This document shows positions 24,277-35,759 of a stretch of DNA of 64,000 nt, piece after piece (the stretch's first letter is position 1; each line of letters opens with the position of its first letter). The notes beneath the pieces were generated by a model that saw only the letters and a program-made list of their open reading frames with translations, did not search any database and was not told the origin of the DNA. Position numbers and translations under genes: made by a program. The stretch covers positions 8,300,658-8,364,657 of the forward strand of contig NC_135567.1 in NCBI RefSeq assembly GCF_964340395.1, written 5' to 3'. Source of the DNA: Glandiceps talaboti (lineage: Eukaryota; Hemichordata; Enteropneusta; Spengelidae).

Positions 24277-24369
24277 TATGTTATTTCTTCGTGCACCAGC
24301 ATCCACCAACAATTTAAAGATATCCAAATGTTGATTCTTAGCAGCATAATGTAGACTTGTATTGTTCAT
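24277..24369 (-). CDS. ankyrin-repeat exon (31 codons)
   Basis: On the minus strand an acceptor (ttttaattatag, ending at 24370) precedes, and a GTAAGT donor (24271-24276) follows, a phase-0 exon of 93 bp. It encodes MNNTSLHYAAKNQHLDIFKL, then LVDAGARRNNI. This is one ankyrin repeat: TSLHYAA is the TPLHxAA turn and helix 1, and HLDIFKLLVDAGA is helix 2 with the GA turn. The initial Met is simply the first codon of the exon, not a start. Ankyrin repeats bind protein partners; the rest of the gene is not visible. It is two codons shorter than the sister exons, and its end lacks the usual xVNAxx, so it may be decaying or a terminal repeat. Confidence 0.75.
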
Positions 24370-24489
24370 CTATAATTAAAAGAAAGAATTCATATTACTC
24401 TTTCTGTAATAAAAATGGATCATATCAATAATTACAATAATTATTGTAATTTTATCTTGTAAACAAATAAAATATTTTATTTCAACATA

Positions 24490-25140
24490 TTGTTATTGTT
24501 ATGTTGATTGGCTGTTGCTATGGGCGTGGTCTTGTTGCTAGGCACATTTACATAAATTTCTTAAATATTTATTCATTTGTCTGTGAATCCTTGATGTTAA
24601 CTTTGCAATACACGTGATCATTTGGCTGTTGCTATGGGCATGGTCTTGTTGCTAGGTACATTTGCATACATTTTTGGGCTTTATTCATTTGTCTATTAAT
24701 TAGTGTTATCTTTGCAATAAACATGATAATTAGGCTGTTGCTATGGGCGTTGTCTTGTTGCTAGGCACATTTACATCCATTTCTTAAATGTTTATTCATT
24801 TGTCTGTGAATCCCTGATGTTACCTTGCAATATCCGTGATCATTTAGTTGTTACTATGGGCATGGGCTTGTTGCTAGGCACATTTACATACATTTTTTAA
24901 ATGTTTGTTCATTTGTGTATTAATTCATTAGTTATTTTTGCAATACACGTGATCATTTGGCAGTTGCTATGGGCATGGTCATGGTTGCTACTGATAATTG
25001 CATACATTTTTTTTGAATGTTTACTGACTTGCCTACCACATGATGTAATTGGACCAAACTCTTCTGGCATTTGGTTGTTGCTAAGGGCGTGGTCATAGTT
25101 GCTAAGGCCAATTGTATCAAACTATTTGGAAGAAAGTCTG
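24490..25140 (+). repeat. repeat B, five ~112-bp tandem units
   Basis: The block ggctgttgctatgggc, then ttgttgctaggcacatttgc, then atgtttattcatttgtctat recurs at about 24511, 24625, 24734, 24846 and 24958, with a sixth weaker unit near 25071. Other copies lie at 35430-35660, 47388-47450 and 52870-53140, always in this orientation and close to repeat A. Confidence 0.9.
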
Positions 25141-25149
25141 CATAATAAC

Positions 25150-25950
<801 letters not shown>

Positions 25951-26209
25951 ATAAAATCAAGAAACTGATATATTTTATAAAGAGTTGTAATTTCGGGGTG
26001 TTTCACAGTCACTGATTTTCATCTGATTGTTATCATTTGCCCATAAGAGCACTGCAATACCGTTGTGTGTGCATAATATCCCACTCACTCATTTCATCAT
26101 TTTAGTGTCTTATTTAACAACAAAAACATAAAAATATTTGATCTAAAAAAAAAACACATTTAGTATTTATTAGAATACATAGTGATTTAGACCTACTACA
26201 TTTAACAGT

Positions 26210-26900
26210 GGGACAATGGATCTTACTAAGACAGGCCCAAGCGATACCCAACACGAGACAGAATAACTGAACATCAGACCTACATTATCTACCAGAACAG
26301 ACAAGGAAACCATTCAGTCAGAGGTTAATTTGAAGTTGCCAATGCAGCATAAAGCACTGGACGAACTCCTTGCATCACTGGGTAACAACGCCCTGAAAGA
26401 CGAACTGGTAGACAGCAGTATAAACAAAACCTCTAGTGCAAGTAATGTGAAAGGTGAGAAAAAGCTACTACTAATACAAGACTTTATATCATCAAAAAAG
26501 GGATCATTTGATGTCTGTTATGAAACAGAAGTCATAAATGATGGCCAAACTAAACTTGTGGTGCGTTCGTCTACAAAACAACAACAAAGCCAGATCAGGT
26601 TACACTCCCCCAATGGATTTCTGCAAACGTCCTTATACTGAGAACGCTTATCAAACATGGTCTATCACAGGATGTAATCTTAATTAAGCTACCTCGAGCA
26701 TATAATTAATATTGGTGACTATGCCTAATCATACATCACCAAATCTGTTATCATGTTTTAGGACTTAAAATATAGGAAGAACCAGGCTTTGGCAACCTTG
26801 CCATAGAGAACGGTTGACCTCTACCTGTCACTCTATGACCACCTCTCCCACAAAAAACTAAACCTACGATAAAATCACGCTCTTTCAACCCTACTGGCAA
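26210..26900 (+). pseudogene. N-terminal part of a tyrosine-recombinase element
   Basis: A broken reading frame. The longest open piece, 26330-26641, has LPMQHKALDELLASLG near its start, then GEKKLLLIQDFISSKKGSFD and KLVVRSSTKQQQSQI. One base away, around 26600, the frame VTLPQWISANVLILRTLIKH continues the product, showing a frameshift near 26600. Further fragments (YLEHIINIGDY at about 26686) follow. I recall this K-LLIxDF..LVVRS..VTLPQWIxAN layout from invertebrate proteins that carry a tyrosine recombinase farther on, which fits the next feature. The function of this N-terminal region is unknown; a nucleic-acid or capsid-like role is only a guess. Confidence 0.5.
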
Positions 26901-27129
26901 GGAAATGTGTTTTGATTTCCAAAACACAACTGGCTGTCACAGGAAAGGACACAACACAATCACAGTCTAAATTGGAATAAAGTTGTTAAACTGAAACTGC
27001 GACAACCACTCACTTTCCTATGAATTCAAATCAACTCAGTTACACGAACCTTATCTCTAAATCAAAACAAATTAAACGACTTTTGTAACACAGTATTTCT
27101 GGTAAAACAAACTTACTACAGGACCTGTA

Positions 27130-28110
27130 CAACACCAACTACAAAGCCTGGTTACAGAAGTACCTACATATAAAAGACTAGCATATGCAGAGACAACAAA
27201 GTGCACTTACAGTTCACAATGAACAGCTTACCTGTGTTTTTATTTGTACTTTGGTATCCAGCCAGTGCCATGCAGTCAACTTAATGTGTGCCATTATGCA
27301 GTGTTCCTACCTTAAAGCAAACTGGTACACCAGGATACTTTAATATTATCAGATTACTACACACCGAGGCTGGTTTACCCAACCCACTGGAAGACAACTG
27401 ACTCCTTGATATTGTGAAACGCGGCATCTCACGTGGTAATGGATCACCACTAAAACAAAAACTCCCTATAACACCCACAATTTTATTAGACATTCATACA
27501 CAGTGGGATTTAATCATTCCGTTCAATGCAACCTTCTAGTCAGTCTGCCTAGTAGCCATCTTCACATTCACAAGAAAGTCTACACTGTTACAACAAATGG
27601 CCTAACTACCAGCAGATGTTAAATATTTCCACAGGTCGGACATCTAATTATATACAGACTATGCTATCTTAAGCATAAGACATACCAAGATGATTCAGTA
27701 CAGACAACGTGTATTGCAATTGTCATTACATGCTATTCCTAATTCTTTTCTTTGTCCAATTGCATCCATTAAACACATACTCCATCTTTGCCCTTCAATC
27801 AAAACAACCGACCATTTGTTCTCATATGGTTACTCAAAATAGTGATTTCAAAACCCTCAGTTAACACTAACCCACACAAATTTCACTAAATCATTAAAAG
27901 TGGTACTAATTAGTTGTGGATACAAGTCATCACAGTACTCAGGTCATTCTTTCCATAGAAGTGGAGCCACTTTTACATTTAGGGATACCATCAATTCTTA
28001 TCAAGCATCAAGGTGACTGGCGATCCAATGCCTTTGAACTTTATACAATTGCTAACAATGACACTAAGCTTAAGGTCACAAAATCCTTTGCATTGGTCTT
28101 ATCTTAATTA
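27130..28110 (+). pseudogene. tyrosine recombinase (Crypton/DIRS-like), decayed
   Basis: Pieces in changing frames line up in the order expected for the tyrosine recombinases of Crypton or DIRS-like elements. They are KQKLPITPTILLDIHTQWDL then IIPFNAT (27460-27530), CLVAIFTFTRKSTLL (27545-27592), AILSIRHTKMIQYRQRVLQL and SLHAIPNSFLCPIASI (27662-27770), SGHSFHRSGATF (27939-27974) and LGIPSILIKHQGDWRSNAFE then LY (27978-28043). The first catalytic Arg would be in FTRKS. The HxxR box reads H-S-F-H, with the Arg lost, and the GDW box and a downstream Tyr (ELY) remain. At least five stops or shifts are present, so it cannot make a working enzyme. Crypton and DIRS cannot be told apart without an RT/RNase H region, and none is seen here. 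Confidence 0.65.
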
Positions 28111-28807
28111 TGACGTGGACAAGTAAAACTGCAACTTGTACATAGTGTTGGTTCACTGTGTCAATGTAGGGGATTTTCAGAATTGACCACATTTGCTGTT
28201 TGTCAACATATAAATAAAAATTGACCCTTGACCCTTGACACCAACACTTGGCTGGTGCTATTTATTATTTGTATTGTTAGTTGTTTGATAGTCATTTAAG
28301 TGTAATTATGATGAAAATATCCTGGCCATGCCCTTCCATATCAACTAATAGGCCAAACATGTGCTCACTTAATGAAAAAATATTAACGCTTTGACTTTGA
28401 ATATTGCAAATTCTATTGTTTATACATCTAGATATGAGGAGCTCAAAATTGGATTCATTTCAACCATAAAGTCTATGTAACACAAAAAATAAACTTGTCT
28501 TAACCGGCTTTAGACTAACCAAGGTTTCACCAGATAATCCAACATCATATTTAACCATGGTCAAACATGTTCATCCGTGATCCCCCAAAAATTCAGCTGT
28601 GCCTTATACACCACGGTGGACCATGATTGACTGTGGTTTTGCATCATGGAATTTTGACAGTGAATGACATGGTGCCAGTTACCAAGCATGGTCAACCATG
28701 GTTACTACCAAAGTCAGAACACGGTCAACCATGGTAATTGACCATAGTGAACCAAGTTCTGACCATTGTTAACCATGTTGTAGAAAGCAGGGAATTGATA
28801 GACTTAC
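28111..28807. other. intergenic/intron; CCATGG-rich stretch
   Basis: Non-coding. From 28540 to 28790 the sequence is packed with variants of accatggt and tggtcaaccatgg, giving many short palindromes of the 6-bp core CCATGG or near matches. The segment 28215-28237 has a tandem ttgaccc. No gene or RNA was recognised. Confidence 0.5.
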
Positions 28808-28897
28808 CCAAGATTCATTTGTATCATTCACACCATAACCATTCTCCAAGCAGGATTTAACCTTCTCTATATTTCCACTCCAAGCAGCAATGAGAAA
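28808..28897 (-). CDS. ankyrin-repeat exon (30 codons)
   Basis: Minus strand, phase 0, 90 bp, between an acceptor (ttttatattag, ending at 28898) and a GTAAGT donor (28802-28807). It encodes FLIAAWSGNIEKVKSCLENG, then YGVNDTNESW. This fits the part of an ankyrin repeat after the TPLH turn: AAWSGNIEKVKSCLENG is helix 1 and helix 2, and YGVNDTN is the finger. Because the TPLH is missing and the sequence is less like the sister exons, it may be the first (capping) repeat of an ankyrin stack. It could then mark the start of a second gene rather than a middle exon. It would join in frame to the exon at 24277, whose first residues MNNTSLHYA supply the next repeat. Confidence 0.65.
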
Positions 28898-29038
28898 CTA
28901 ATATAAAACAAACATATGTAATGTTTAGACTAATTTACACCATTTTTACAAATTATGTCAAAATGAAATCAAAAAGTTGCTTCCTGTAAACACAGTGTTA
29001 ATAATATCTCAATATTTCCTTTTAGATGACAGTGAATA

Positions 29039-29285
29039 TGTATGTCAATAACTTACAGTAAATATTAATACCTAAGGTAATTTACCTATTATGTCAATAA
29101 CTTACAGTAAATATGAATACATAAGGTAATTACCTATTATGTTAATAACTTACAGTAAATATGAATACCTAAGGTAATTACCTATTATGTCAATAACTTA
29201 CAGTAAATATGAATACATAAGGTAATTACCTATTATGTCAATAACTTACAGTAAATATGAATACATAAGGTAATTACCTATTATG
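29039..29285. repeat. 48-bp tandem repeat, about 5 copies
   Basis: The unit is ataaggtaattacctattat, gtcaataacttacagtaaat, then atgaatac. The first copies are slightly diverged. The palindromic core ggtaattacc makes a small hairpin in each unit. The array abuts the next minisatellite directly at 29286. It is unrelated in sequence to the 48-bp array at the window start. Confidence 0.93.
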
Positions 29286-30118
29286 TCATTTTTATCTCAT
29301 TGTGTTTGCATTTTTATTTCAACCTCTTATTTTGTTTGCATTTTTATCTCATTTTGTTCACATTTTTATTTCAACCTCTCATTGTGTTTGCATTTTTATT
29401 TAATTGTGTTCACATTTTTTTTCATTTTTATCTCATTGTGTTTGCATTTTTATTTCAACCTCTCATTTTGTTTGCATTTTTATCTCATTTTGTTCACATT
29501 TTTATTTCAATCTCTCATTTTGTTCACATTTTTATTCCAACATCTCATTGTGTTTGCATTTTTAATTCAACCTCTCATTTTGTTTGCATTTTTATCTCAT
29601 TGTGTTTGCATTTTTATTTCAACCTCTCATTTTGTTTGCATTTTTATCTCATTTTGTTCACATTTTTATTCCAACATCTCATTGTGTTTGCTTTTTTATC
29701 TCATTGTGTTCACATTTTTAATTCTACCTCTCATTGTGTTTGCATTTTTATCTCATTGTGTTTGCATTTTTATTTCAACCTCTCATTGTGTTTGCATTTT
29801 TATTTAATTGTGTTCACATTTTTTTTCATTTTTATCTCAGTGTTTGCATTTTTATTTCAACCTCTCATTTTGTTTGCATTTTTATCACATTTTGTTCACA
29901 TTTTTATTCCAACATCTCATTATTTGCATTTTTATCTCATTGTGTTCGCATTTTTATTTCAACCTCTCATTTTGTTTGCATTTTTATCTAATTGTGTTCA
30001 CATTTTTATTTCAATCTCTCATTTTTTTTGCATTTTTATCTCATTGTGTTTGCATTTTTATTTCAACCTCTCATTTCGTTTGCATTTTTATCTAATTGTG
30101 TTCACATTTTTATTATTA
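29286..30118. repeat. T-rich 22/30-bp composite minisatellite
   Basis: Two alternating units share catttttat: catttttatctcattgtgtt plus tg (22 bp) and catttttatttcaacctctc plus attttgtttg (30 bp). The array ends in (ATT)n at 30108-30137. Long open frames such as 29300-30142 reflect 52-bp and 30-bp periods and give a Phe/Ser/His/Cys-rich product with no gene character. The reverse complement of the same unit family forms the array at 31590-33070. Confidence 0.95.
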
Positions 30119-30139
30119 TTATTATCATTATTATTATTT

Positions 30140-30525
30140 TAATGTTGCATAAGTATACTTTAAGGCCTGTCCCACAATCCTTTACACAAAATGGCTGGTA
30201 CAAATGGTTTGACACGGGCTAATGAACTGCTAGCAATTACTGATTCCCTTCGATTGTCATCCCAAGTTGGATCATTAGTCCAAGAACATGAAGAAAATAC
30301 TGTGTTCTCAACAACACCCAATCATCGGGTAGAATGTTCGATTGAACTGAATGCTCCAAAATATGTCCATGGAAACAACATAATATATCCATATGCCTAT
30401 AATAGCCATAGCCATAGTATGATAAGTGAAACTGCGACTGATGAAGAGACCCTATAGTTGGTTTCAAAATGTTCATCTAGAAGGATCAACTATTAAGCTT
30501 ACCGAACATATCGCTAAAAGTTTCC
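30140..30525. other. spacer between the inverted arrays
   Basis: Unique sequence just inside the left array. An open frame at 30191-30457 has no recognisable family. No splice or promoter signal stands out. Confidence 0.4.
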
Positions 30526-31330
30526 CTACACAAACCAACCCAAAATTGTAAGGGTTCCAACCTGTACATAGCAACCACACGGCTGGTTAACTCTAACCAA
30601 AATACCATACAACCTGGATGAATTTTGTCCATGTTCGGAGCCCCATCCCCTCTCATACATAGCTGTAGAACATTTTATAACCTCAACTTTTCTTGAACCT
30701 CGAGATGTTTGGCAAATTTCTACACCATCTGCATTTTCGATTTTGGGATATGCAGCACTCAAAAACTCAATCACCTCCAAGCCATTTAAATTTACAGGCA
30801 TGTGTAATTTTTTTCTCACCAAGGCCAGCTTTCACCAATTCCCTCTTTTCCTGCAAAGTAGGAACCCAATCCTAACGCGACCCAAACGTGTGGCCAAGTT
30901 GGACGCCCGGCTGGTCGACTCCATGAGCGGGATGCAGATGCAGTGCCCTCACAGACCTGCCATGACGAGGATGACTCCTAGAACGAAAACACCTACTCGA
31001 CCAACTCACTCCGTAGCACTTGTGTCTCCGATGTTGGAGTAGCTGTAGTCATAATCTGGGCACGGGTTGGCGGTGTCTATAGAGCTTGGCATGATTGGAC
31101 ATTGCGTGGAGAGTCCCCAACATGCCTGACGCTCGATTGTGATTGAGAGACGGTGGGTGATGTGATCAAAGGGGGGAGCAGCGTTCTTCCTCCGGATAGA
31201 GCTTGTCTAAGCAAGCTGCTGGCCTCATTCAGTGCCTGACATGCCTCAGATATCGTGGCACTGTTCAGAGAAGCGAATCTGTCTGTACTAGAAGTATTGG
31301 AGTGGCCGCTGTCCCACTTCTACGATGACC
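30526..31330 (-). pseudogene. decayed G2E3-like invertebrate coding fragment
   Basis: This minus-strand stretch is GC-richer than its surroundings and reads, across frameshifts, like one protein. In order: SATISEACQALNEASSLLRQ (about 31250-31190), SPTVSQSQSSVRHVGDSP, VPTLQEKRELVKAGLGEKK (about 30870-30815), then in a new frame NLNGLEVIEFLSAAYPKIEN and ADGVEICQTSRGSRKVEVI (30785-30665). I recall the order AGLGEKKI, then YPKL..GGFELLR, then SRxLEVI from a large family of invertebrate proteins annotated as G2/M-phase-specific E3 ubiquitin ligase-like. These often have a C-terminal HECT domain, which is not seen here. The domain's role is not established. Stops and shifts show it is broken. Confidence 0.45.
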
Positions 31331-31589
31331 AGACGATATTTTCAACCACAGAAACATGTGCCTTTTAACTTAGTACTTTTATTATCACAGATGACTGAAC
31401 GTTTCACGAAAGCGTGACACTGAACAAAGAGTCCAGTCACCTTTAAGTACAGGTGTCAAAAACTTCCTAAATCTGTCCAACGAACTAAAACGATAGCAAA
31501 AGTATTTATTTCGGGTAAAATTTAAGAATTTCACACTGACAGGAAAGCCAACTCTAGGCTAGGGAGATACATAAATTATGATAAGGAGA
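31331..31589. other. spacer, no feature seen
   Basis: Short AT-rich spacer before the second minisatellite array. Confidence 0.5.
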
Positions 31590-33075
31590 TAGATAATAAA
31601 AATGTGAACACAATGACAACCAAATAAAAATGTGAACAAAATGAGAGGATGAAATAAAAATGCAAACAAAATGGGATGTTGAAATAAAAATGCAAACACA
31701 ATGAGATAAAAATGCAAACAAAATGAGAGGTTGAAATAAAAATGTGAACACAATTAGATAAAAATGCAAACAAAATGAGAGGATGAAATAAAAATGCAAA
31801 CACAATGAGATAAAAATGCAAACAAAATGAGATAAAAATGCAAACAAAATGAGAGGTTGAAATAAAAATGCAAACAAAATGAGAGGTTGAAATAAAAATG
31901 CAAACAAAATGGGATGTTGAAATAAAAATGCAAACACAATGAGATGTTGGAATAAAAATGTGAACACAATGAGATAAAAATGCAGACAAAATGAGAGGTT
32001 GAAATAAAAATGCGAACACAATGAGATAAAAATGCAAACAAAATGAGAGATTGAAATAAAAATGTGAACACAATGAGATAAAAATGCAAACAAAATGAGA
32101 GATTGAAATAAAAATGTGAACACAATGAGATAAAAATGCAAAGAAAATGAGAGATTGAAATAAAAATGCAAACACAATGAGATGAAAATGCAAACAAAAA
32201 GAGAGGTTGAAATAAAAATGCAAACAAAATGAGATGTTGAAATAAAAATGCAAACAAAAAGAGAGGTTGAAATAAAAATGCAAACAAAATGGGATGTTGA
32301 AATAAAAATGCAAACACAATGAAATAAAAATGCAAACAAAATGAGAGATTGAAATAAAAATGTGAACACAATGAGATAAAAATGCAAACAAAATGAGAGG
32401 TTGAAATAAAAATGCAAACACAATGAGATAAAAATGAAAACAAAATGAGAGGTTGAAATAAAAATGCAAACACAATTAGATAAAAATGCAAACAAAATGA
32501 GATGTTGAAATAAAAATGCGAACACAATGAGATAAAAATGCAAACAAAATGAGAGATTGAAATAAAAATGTGAACACAATGAGATAAAAATGCAAACAAA
32601 ATGAGAGATTGAAATAAAAATGTGAACACAATGAGATAAAAATGCAAAGAAAATGAGAGATTGAAATAAAAATGCAAACACAATGAGATGAAAATGCAAA
32701 CAAAAAGAGAGGTTGAAATAAAAATGCAAACAAAATGAGATGTTGAAATAAAAATGCAAACAAAAAGAGAGGTTGAAATAAAAATGCAAACAAAATGGGA
32801 TGTTGAAATAAAAATGCAAACACAATGAAATAAAAATGCAAACAAAATGAGAGATTGAAATAAAAATGTGAACACAATGAGATAAAAATGCAAACAAAAT
32901 GAGAGGTTGAAATAAAAATGCAAACACAATGAGATAAAAATGAAAACAAAATGAGAGGTTGAAATAAAAATGCAAACACAATTAGATAAAAATGCAAACA
33001 AAATGAGATGTTGAAATAAAAATGTGAACACAATTAGATAAAAATGGAGACAAAATGGGAGAATAAAATGAAAAT
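31590..33075. repeat. inverted 22/30-bp composite minisatellite
   Basis: Reverse complement of the 29.3-30.1 kb array: aaatgcaaacacaatgagat (22-bp type) and aaatgcaaacaaaatgagag then gttgaaataa (30-bp type). It includes a 506-bp internal duplication: the rare variant gcaaagaaaatgag is at 32138 and again at 32644 with matching surroundings, giving about 32000-32505 and 32506-33010. The minus-strand open frames of up to 475 codons here are products of the repeat period. Confidence 0.95.
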
Positions 33076-33585
33076 GTAAACTAAAAATAATGTTAAGACA
33101 AGTGTTTTGGCATTAATCTCACCTCATACCAGTGTCCATGGTAGTTTAGTACCTACATTTGGGTTTCTTTGTATAGTTCAGTGGTACATTGCATTTTCTA
33201 TATCAATTATTTGATTGTTAATGGGATCACTGTATTACATGAGCACAAGACACAGTGTGATCTCAAGGAAGCCATCACAGGTGAAATACATTAAGTGAAA
33301 TGTTAGATGTCAGACTGACAAAGGAATCTTTGTCTTTGCGTTAACACTGTTACTGTATTAAAATGAGCCATTTTAGCTCTATGTTGTGAATGTATTTCGG
33401 TAGTTAATTTGTATATTCCTTTTATAGTGGAAATAAGTGGAATTAACAAACTATAGTAAAAACCTAAATTAGATTTCGTCAAAGATTTACAATGCCGTCG
33501 ATTGATATTTGAAAAATGTTGTGCCAATGGCGTTGTACCACAACTGTACAGATTTTGAAAATATTTATACACATGGATACAGTAT
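33076..33585. other. no feature seen
   Basis: AT-rich non-coding sequence between the minisatellite and the next repeat A copy. The short open frame at 33303-33614 has no recognisable similarity and overlaps repeat A at its start. Confidence 0.5.
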
Positions 33586-33589
33586 AGGT

Positions 33590-34030
33590 ATTGATTTTTA
33601 CCCCTAACTTGCATATCACTGATTGGATCATCATGTCGTGAACACTTCTTAATTTAAACACCCTTAAGAATGTTCCCATCAAATTTCACACCGATCTGCC
33701 CAGTAGTTTTTTTATCCAAATCATACACCGGTGGTAAGATCATTCTCATCTGAACAATTTCCCAACTATACACTCAAGTAAATACACCGAGTGGATTTGG
33801 ACTTTAAGTTGTTCACACACATCCACACACATCCACACACATCCACATAGACAGACAGACTGACAGACAGACACTTAGTGATGCCTATAGCACTACTGAA
33901 CCTTATCAGTTCAGTTGTGCTAAAAAAAACATACATCCTCATAGCTTTTGACTTTAAGTTGTTCACACACACACACACACATTTCTCGATGCCTATAGCA
34001 CTACTAAACCTAGTTCAGTTGTGCTAAAAA
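33590..34030 (+). repeat. repeat A copy, partly duplicated
   Basis: Contains aacttgcatatcactgattg, the block ttcccatcaaatttcacacc, caatttcccaactata, then ctttaagttgttcacacac, CA and CAGA runs, and the end block gatgcctatagcactactga. The last part (ctttaagttgttcacacac to cagttgtgctaaaaaa) is repeated at 33953-34029. The 5' half of the module is missing. Confidence 0.85.
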
Positions 34031-34600
34031 AACAAACATCATCAGCTTACCCCCCCCCCCTCCCACCCACACCAACATTTGAAATCATACAGAGATCACT
34101 TCCATCATGCAGTCTCCAGCATTATGAATTCTACTTGTATCCAGCCCTATTTGAGTGGATACCACACAAACTGTATCCATATCCTGTACTGGAACACAGT
34201 ATCCAGTAGTGTAAATATTCCACGTTGAATTCTGGTGGAAACTGCACTGGAATTATTTAGGCTAGCTTCTATAACTGTATTCTGATGTTCCATCTCTATT
34301 GGAATACACTGCCTTTATTGTACATGGATTCTGGTAGTCTCCATTATGTATTGTGAAGAATTCTACTGGATACTACCAGTATCCGTAATAGTATAAACCT
34401 CAATACACTATGTATGTATACTGGGCCAATTCACAAAGTGTAAGAATGAACAAATTTGAGACCTTGACCTTTGACCTTGAGGGTCAAGCATTAAATCAAG
34501 CCAATTTGTCTATCACAGACACATTGTAGTTTCTGAGGGTTGTGTCTTCAACGAAGACTAAAAGATAGTTTGCATTGGATAATATGGGGTAGACAAAGTG
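34031..34600. other. no gene; short related words
   Basis: After a C-rich run (34052-34063), the segment 34110-34400 has many variants of gtatccag / ctggatac / tactgga in both orientations, giving weak palindromes, but no clear unit length. No coding signal. Confidence 0.45.
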
Positions 34601-34785
34601 ATATGAGCTCCAAAAATAATGCTTGTGTATAGTTCTTTTCTTCAAGATTACTTGTAAAAAAGAAATTGGCAATATGTAAATACCTAAATGTGTATATGAT
34701 AGGCAGGACTTGTCTTGACTTTGATAATTGACCCTGAAGGTGATTGCAATAAATGAATTGTCTTTTTAATTAAGATAGTCCTAAC

Positions 34786-34991
34786 ATTAACAATACCATT
34801 GTGATACTATCATAGGCCATTAACAATACCATTGTGATACTATCATAGGCCATTAACAATACCATTGTGATACTATCATAGACCATTAACAATACCATTG
34901 TGATACTATCATAGGCCATTAACAATACCATTGTGATACTATCATAGACCATTAACAATACCATTGTGATACTATCATAGACCATTAACAA
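34786..34991. repeat. 33-bp tandem repeat, ~6 copies
   Basis: The unit is ccattaacaataccattgtg, then atactatcataga/gg (33 bp; words at 34814 and 34847). It expanded from a single ccattaacaatata site: the sister module near the 24.28-kb exon has one copy (24094-24107). A minus-strand frame reads an 11-residue repeat (MVYDSITMVLL), a by-product of the 33-bp period. Confidence 0.93.
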
Positions 34992-35171
34992 TATACTCAT
35001 CGGATTTAGCGCTATGGCAAGGTGGTCATCCTATGAAAACATGTGAGTATTTACCTTATCAAATAAAAAAGTTATAGTCAAACACATTAAATGATAACAC
35101 ATTGGAATGGTTGACATGTACACATCATATAATCGATAAAAAAGATATTAGCTAATCAAAACTCAACCTAC

Positions 35172-35270
35172 TTCTCCAACTGCATCTATTTTGGCACCAG
35201 CTTCCAGCAACAATTTACAGATATCAAAATGTCCACTGATAGCGGCACAATGTAGACTTGTCCTCTTGCG
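35172..35270 (-). CDS. ankyrin-repeat exon (33 codons)
   Basis: Minus strand, phase 0, exactly 99 bp, flanked by an acceptor (ttaattatag, ending at 35271) and a GTAGGT donor (35166-35171). It encodes RKRTSLHCAAISGHFDICKL, then LLEAGAKIDAVGE, a full 33-residue ankyrin repeat with TSLHCAA, GHFDICKLLLEAGA and the final AxIDAVGE. No stop or indel is present. The flanking introns (about 250 bp upstream and 180 bp downstream on the plus strand) are clearly homologous to those around the 24.28-kb exon, so exon and introns were duplicated together. One-repeat-per-exon, phase-0 organisation is favourable for such expansion. The product likely acts in protein binding; nothing more can be said. Confidence 0.85.
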
Positions 35271-35389
35271 CTATAATTAAAGGATAATTCAATACATATT
35301 ACTCTTTCTGTTATAATAATGTATCATATCAATAATTACGATTGTAATCTTATTGTGTAAACAAATAATACATTTTTTGAATGTTTATT

Positions 35390-35690
35390 CATTTGTCTAT
35401 TAATCCCTCTTGTTATCAGTGTGAAATACACCACTTTTTGGCTGTTACTATGGGCGTGGTCATGGTTGCTAGGGATATTTGCATATATTTTTGAATGTTT
35501 ATTCAATTGCCTATTAATCCCTGTTATCATTACAACATCAATGATCATTTGGCTGTTGCCATGGGCGGGGTCTTGTTGCTAGGCATATTTGCATACGTTT
35601 TTCGACCGTTTGGCTGTTTCTAAGGGCGTGATCATGGTTGCTAGGGATATTTGGATACTGTCTATTAACTTCTATGCATCATAGCATGTA
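35390..35690 (+). repeat. repeat B copy, 2-3 units
   Basis: ggctgttactatgggcgtgg, ttgctagggatatttgcata and gtttattcaattgcctatta, with further units at about 35550 and 35610. The repeat is cut off at about 35690, just before a (TTTAG)n run and the hAT sequence. Confidence 0.85.
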
Positions 35691-35696
35691 TTTATT

Positions 35697-35742
35697 ATTT
35701 TAGTTTAGTTTAGTTTAGTTTAGTTCAATTCAGTTCAGTAAA
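35697..35742. repeat. (TTTAG)n pentamer run
   Basis: Five tandem TTTAG pentamers followed by degenerate forms (ttcaattcagttcag), directly at the boundary of the hAT-like sequence. Confidence 0.85.
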
Positions 35743-35759
35743 AAAACAATATCGACAGT

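Noticed and set aside
29300-33033. Frames of up to 475 codons rich in Phe, His, Cys and Ser
   Set aside because: They arise from the 22/30-bp minisatellite units, are open in more than one frame, and have no domain or start context.
34770-35000. 76-codon frame with MVYDSITMVLL repeats
   Set aside because: By-product of a 33-bp tandem repeat expanded from one intronic site.
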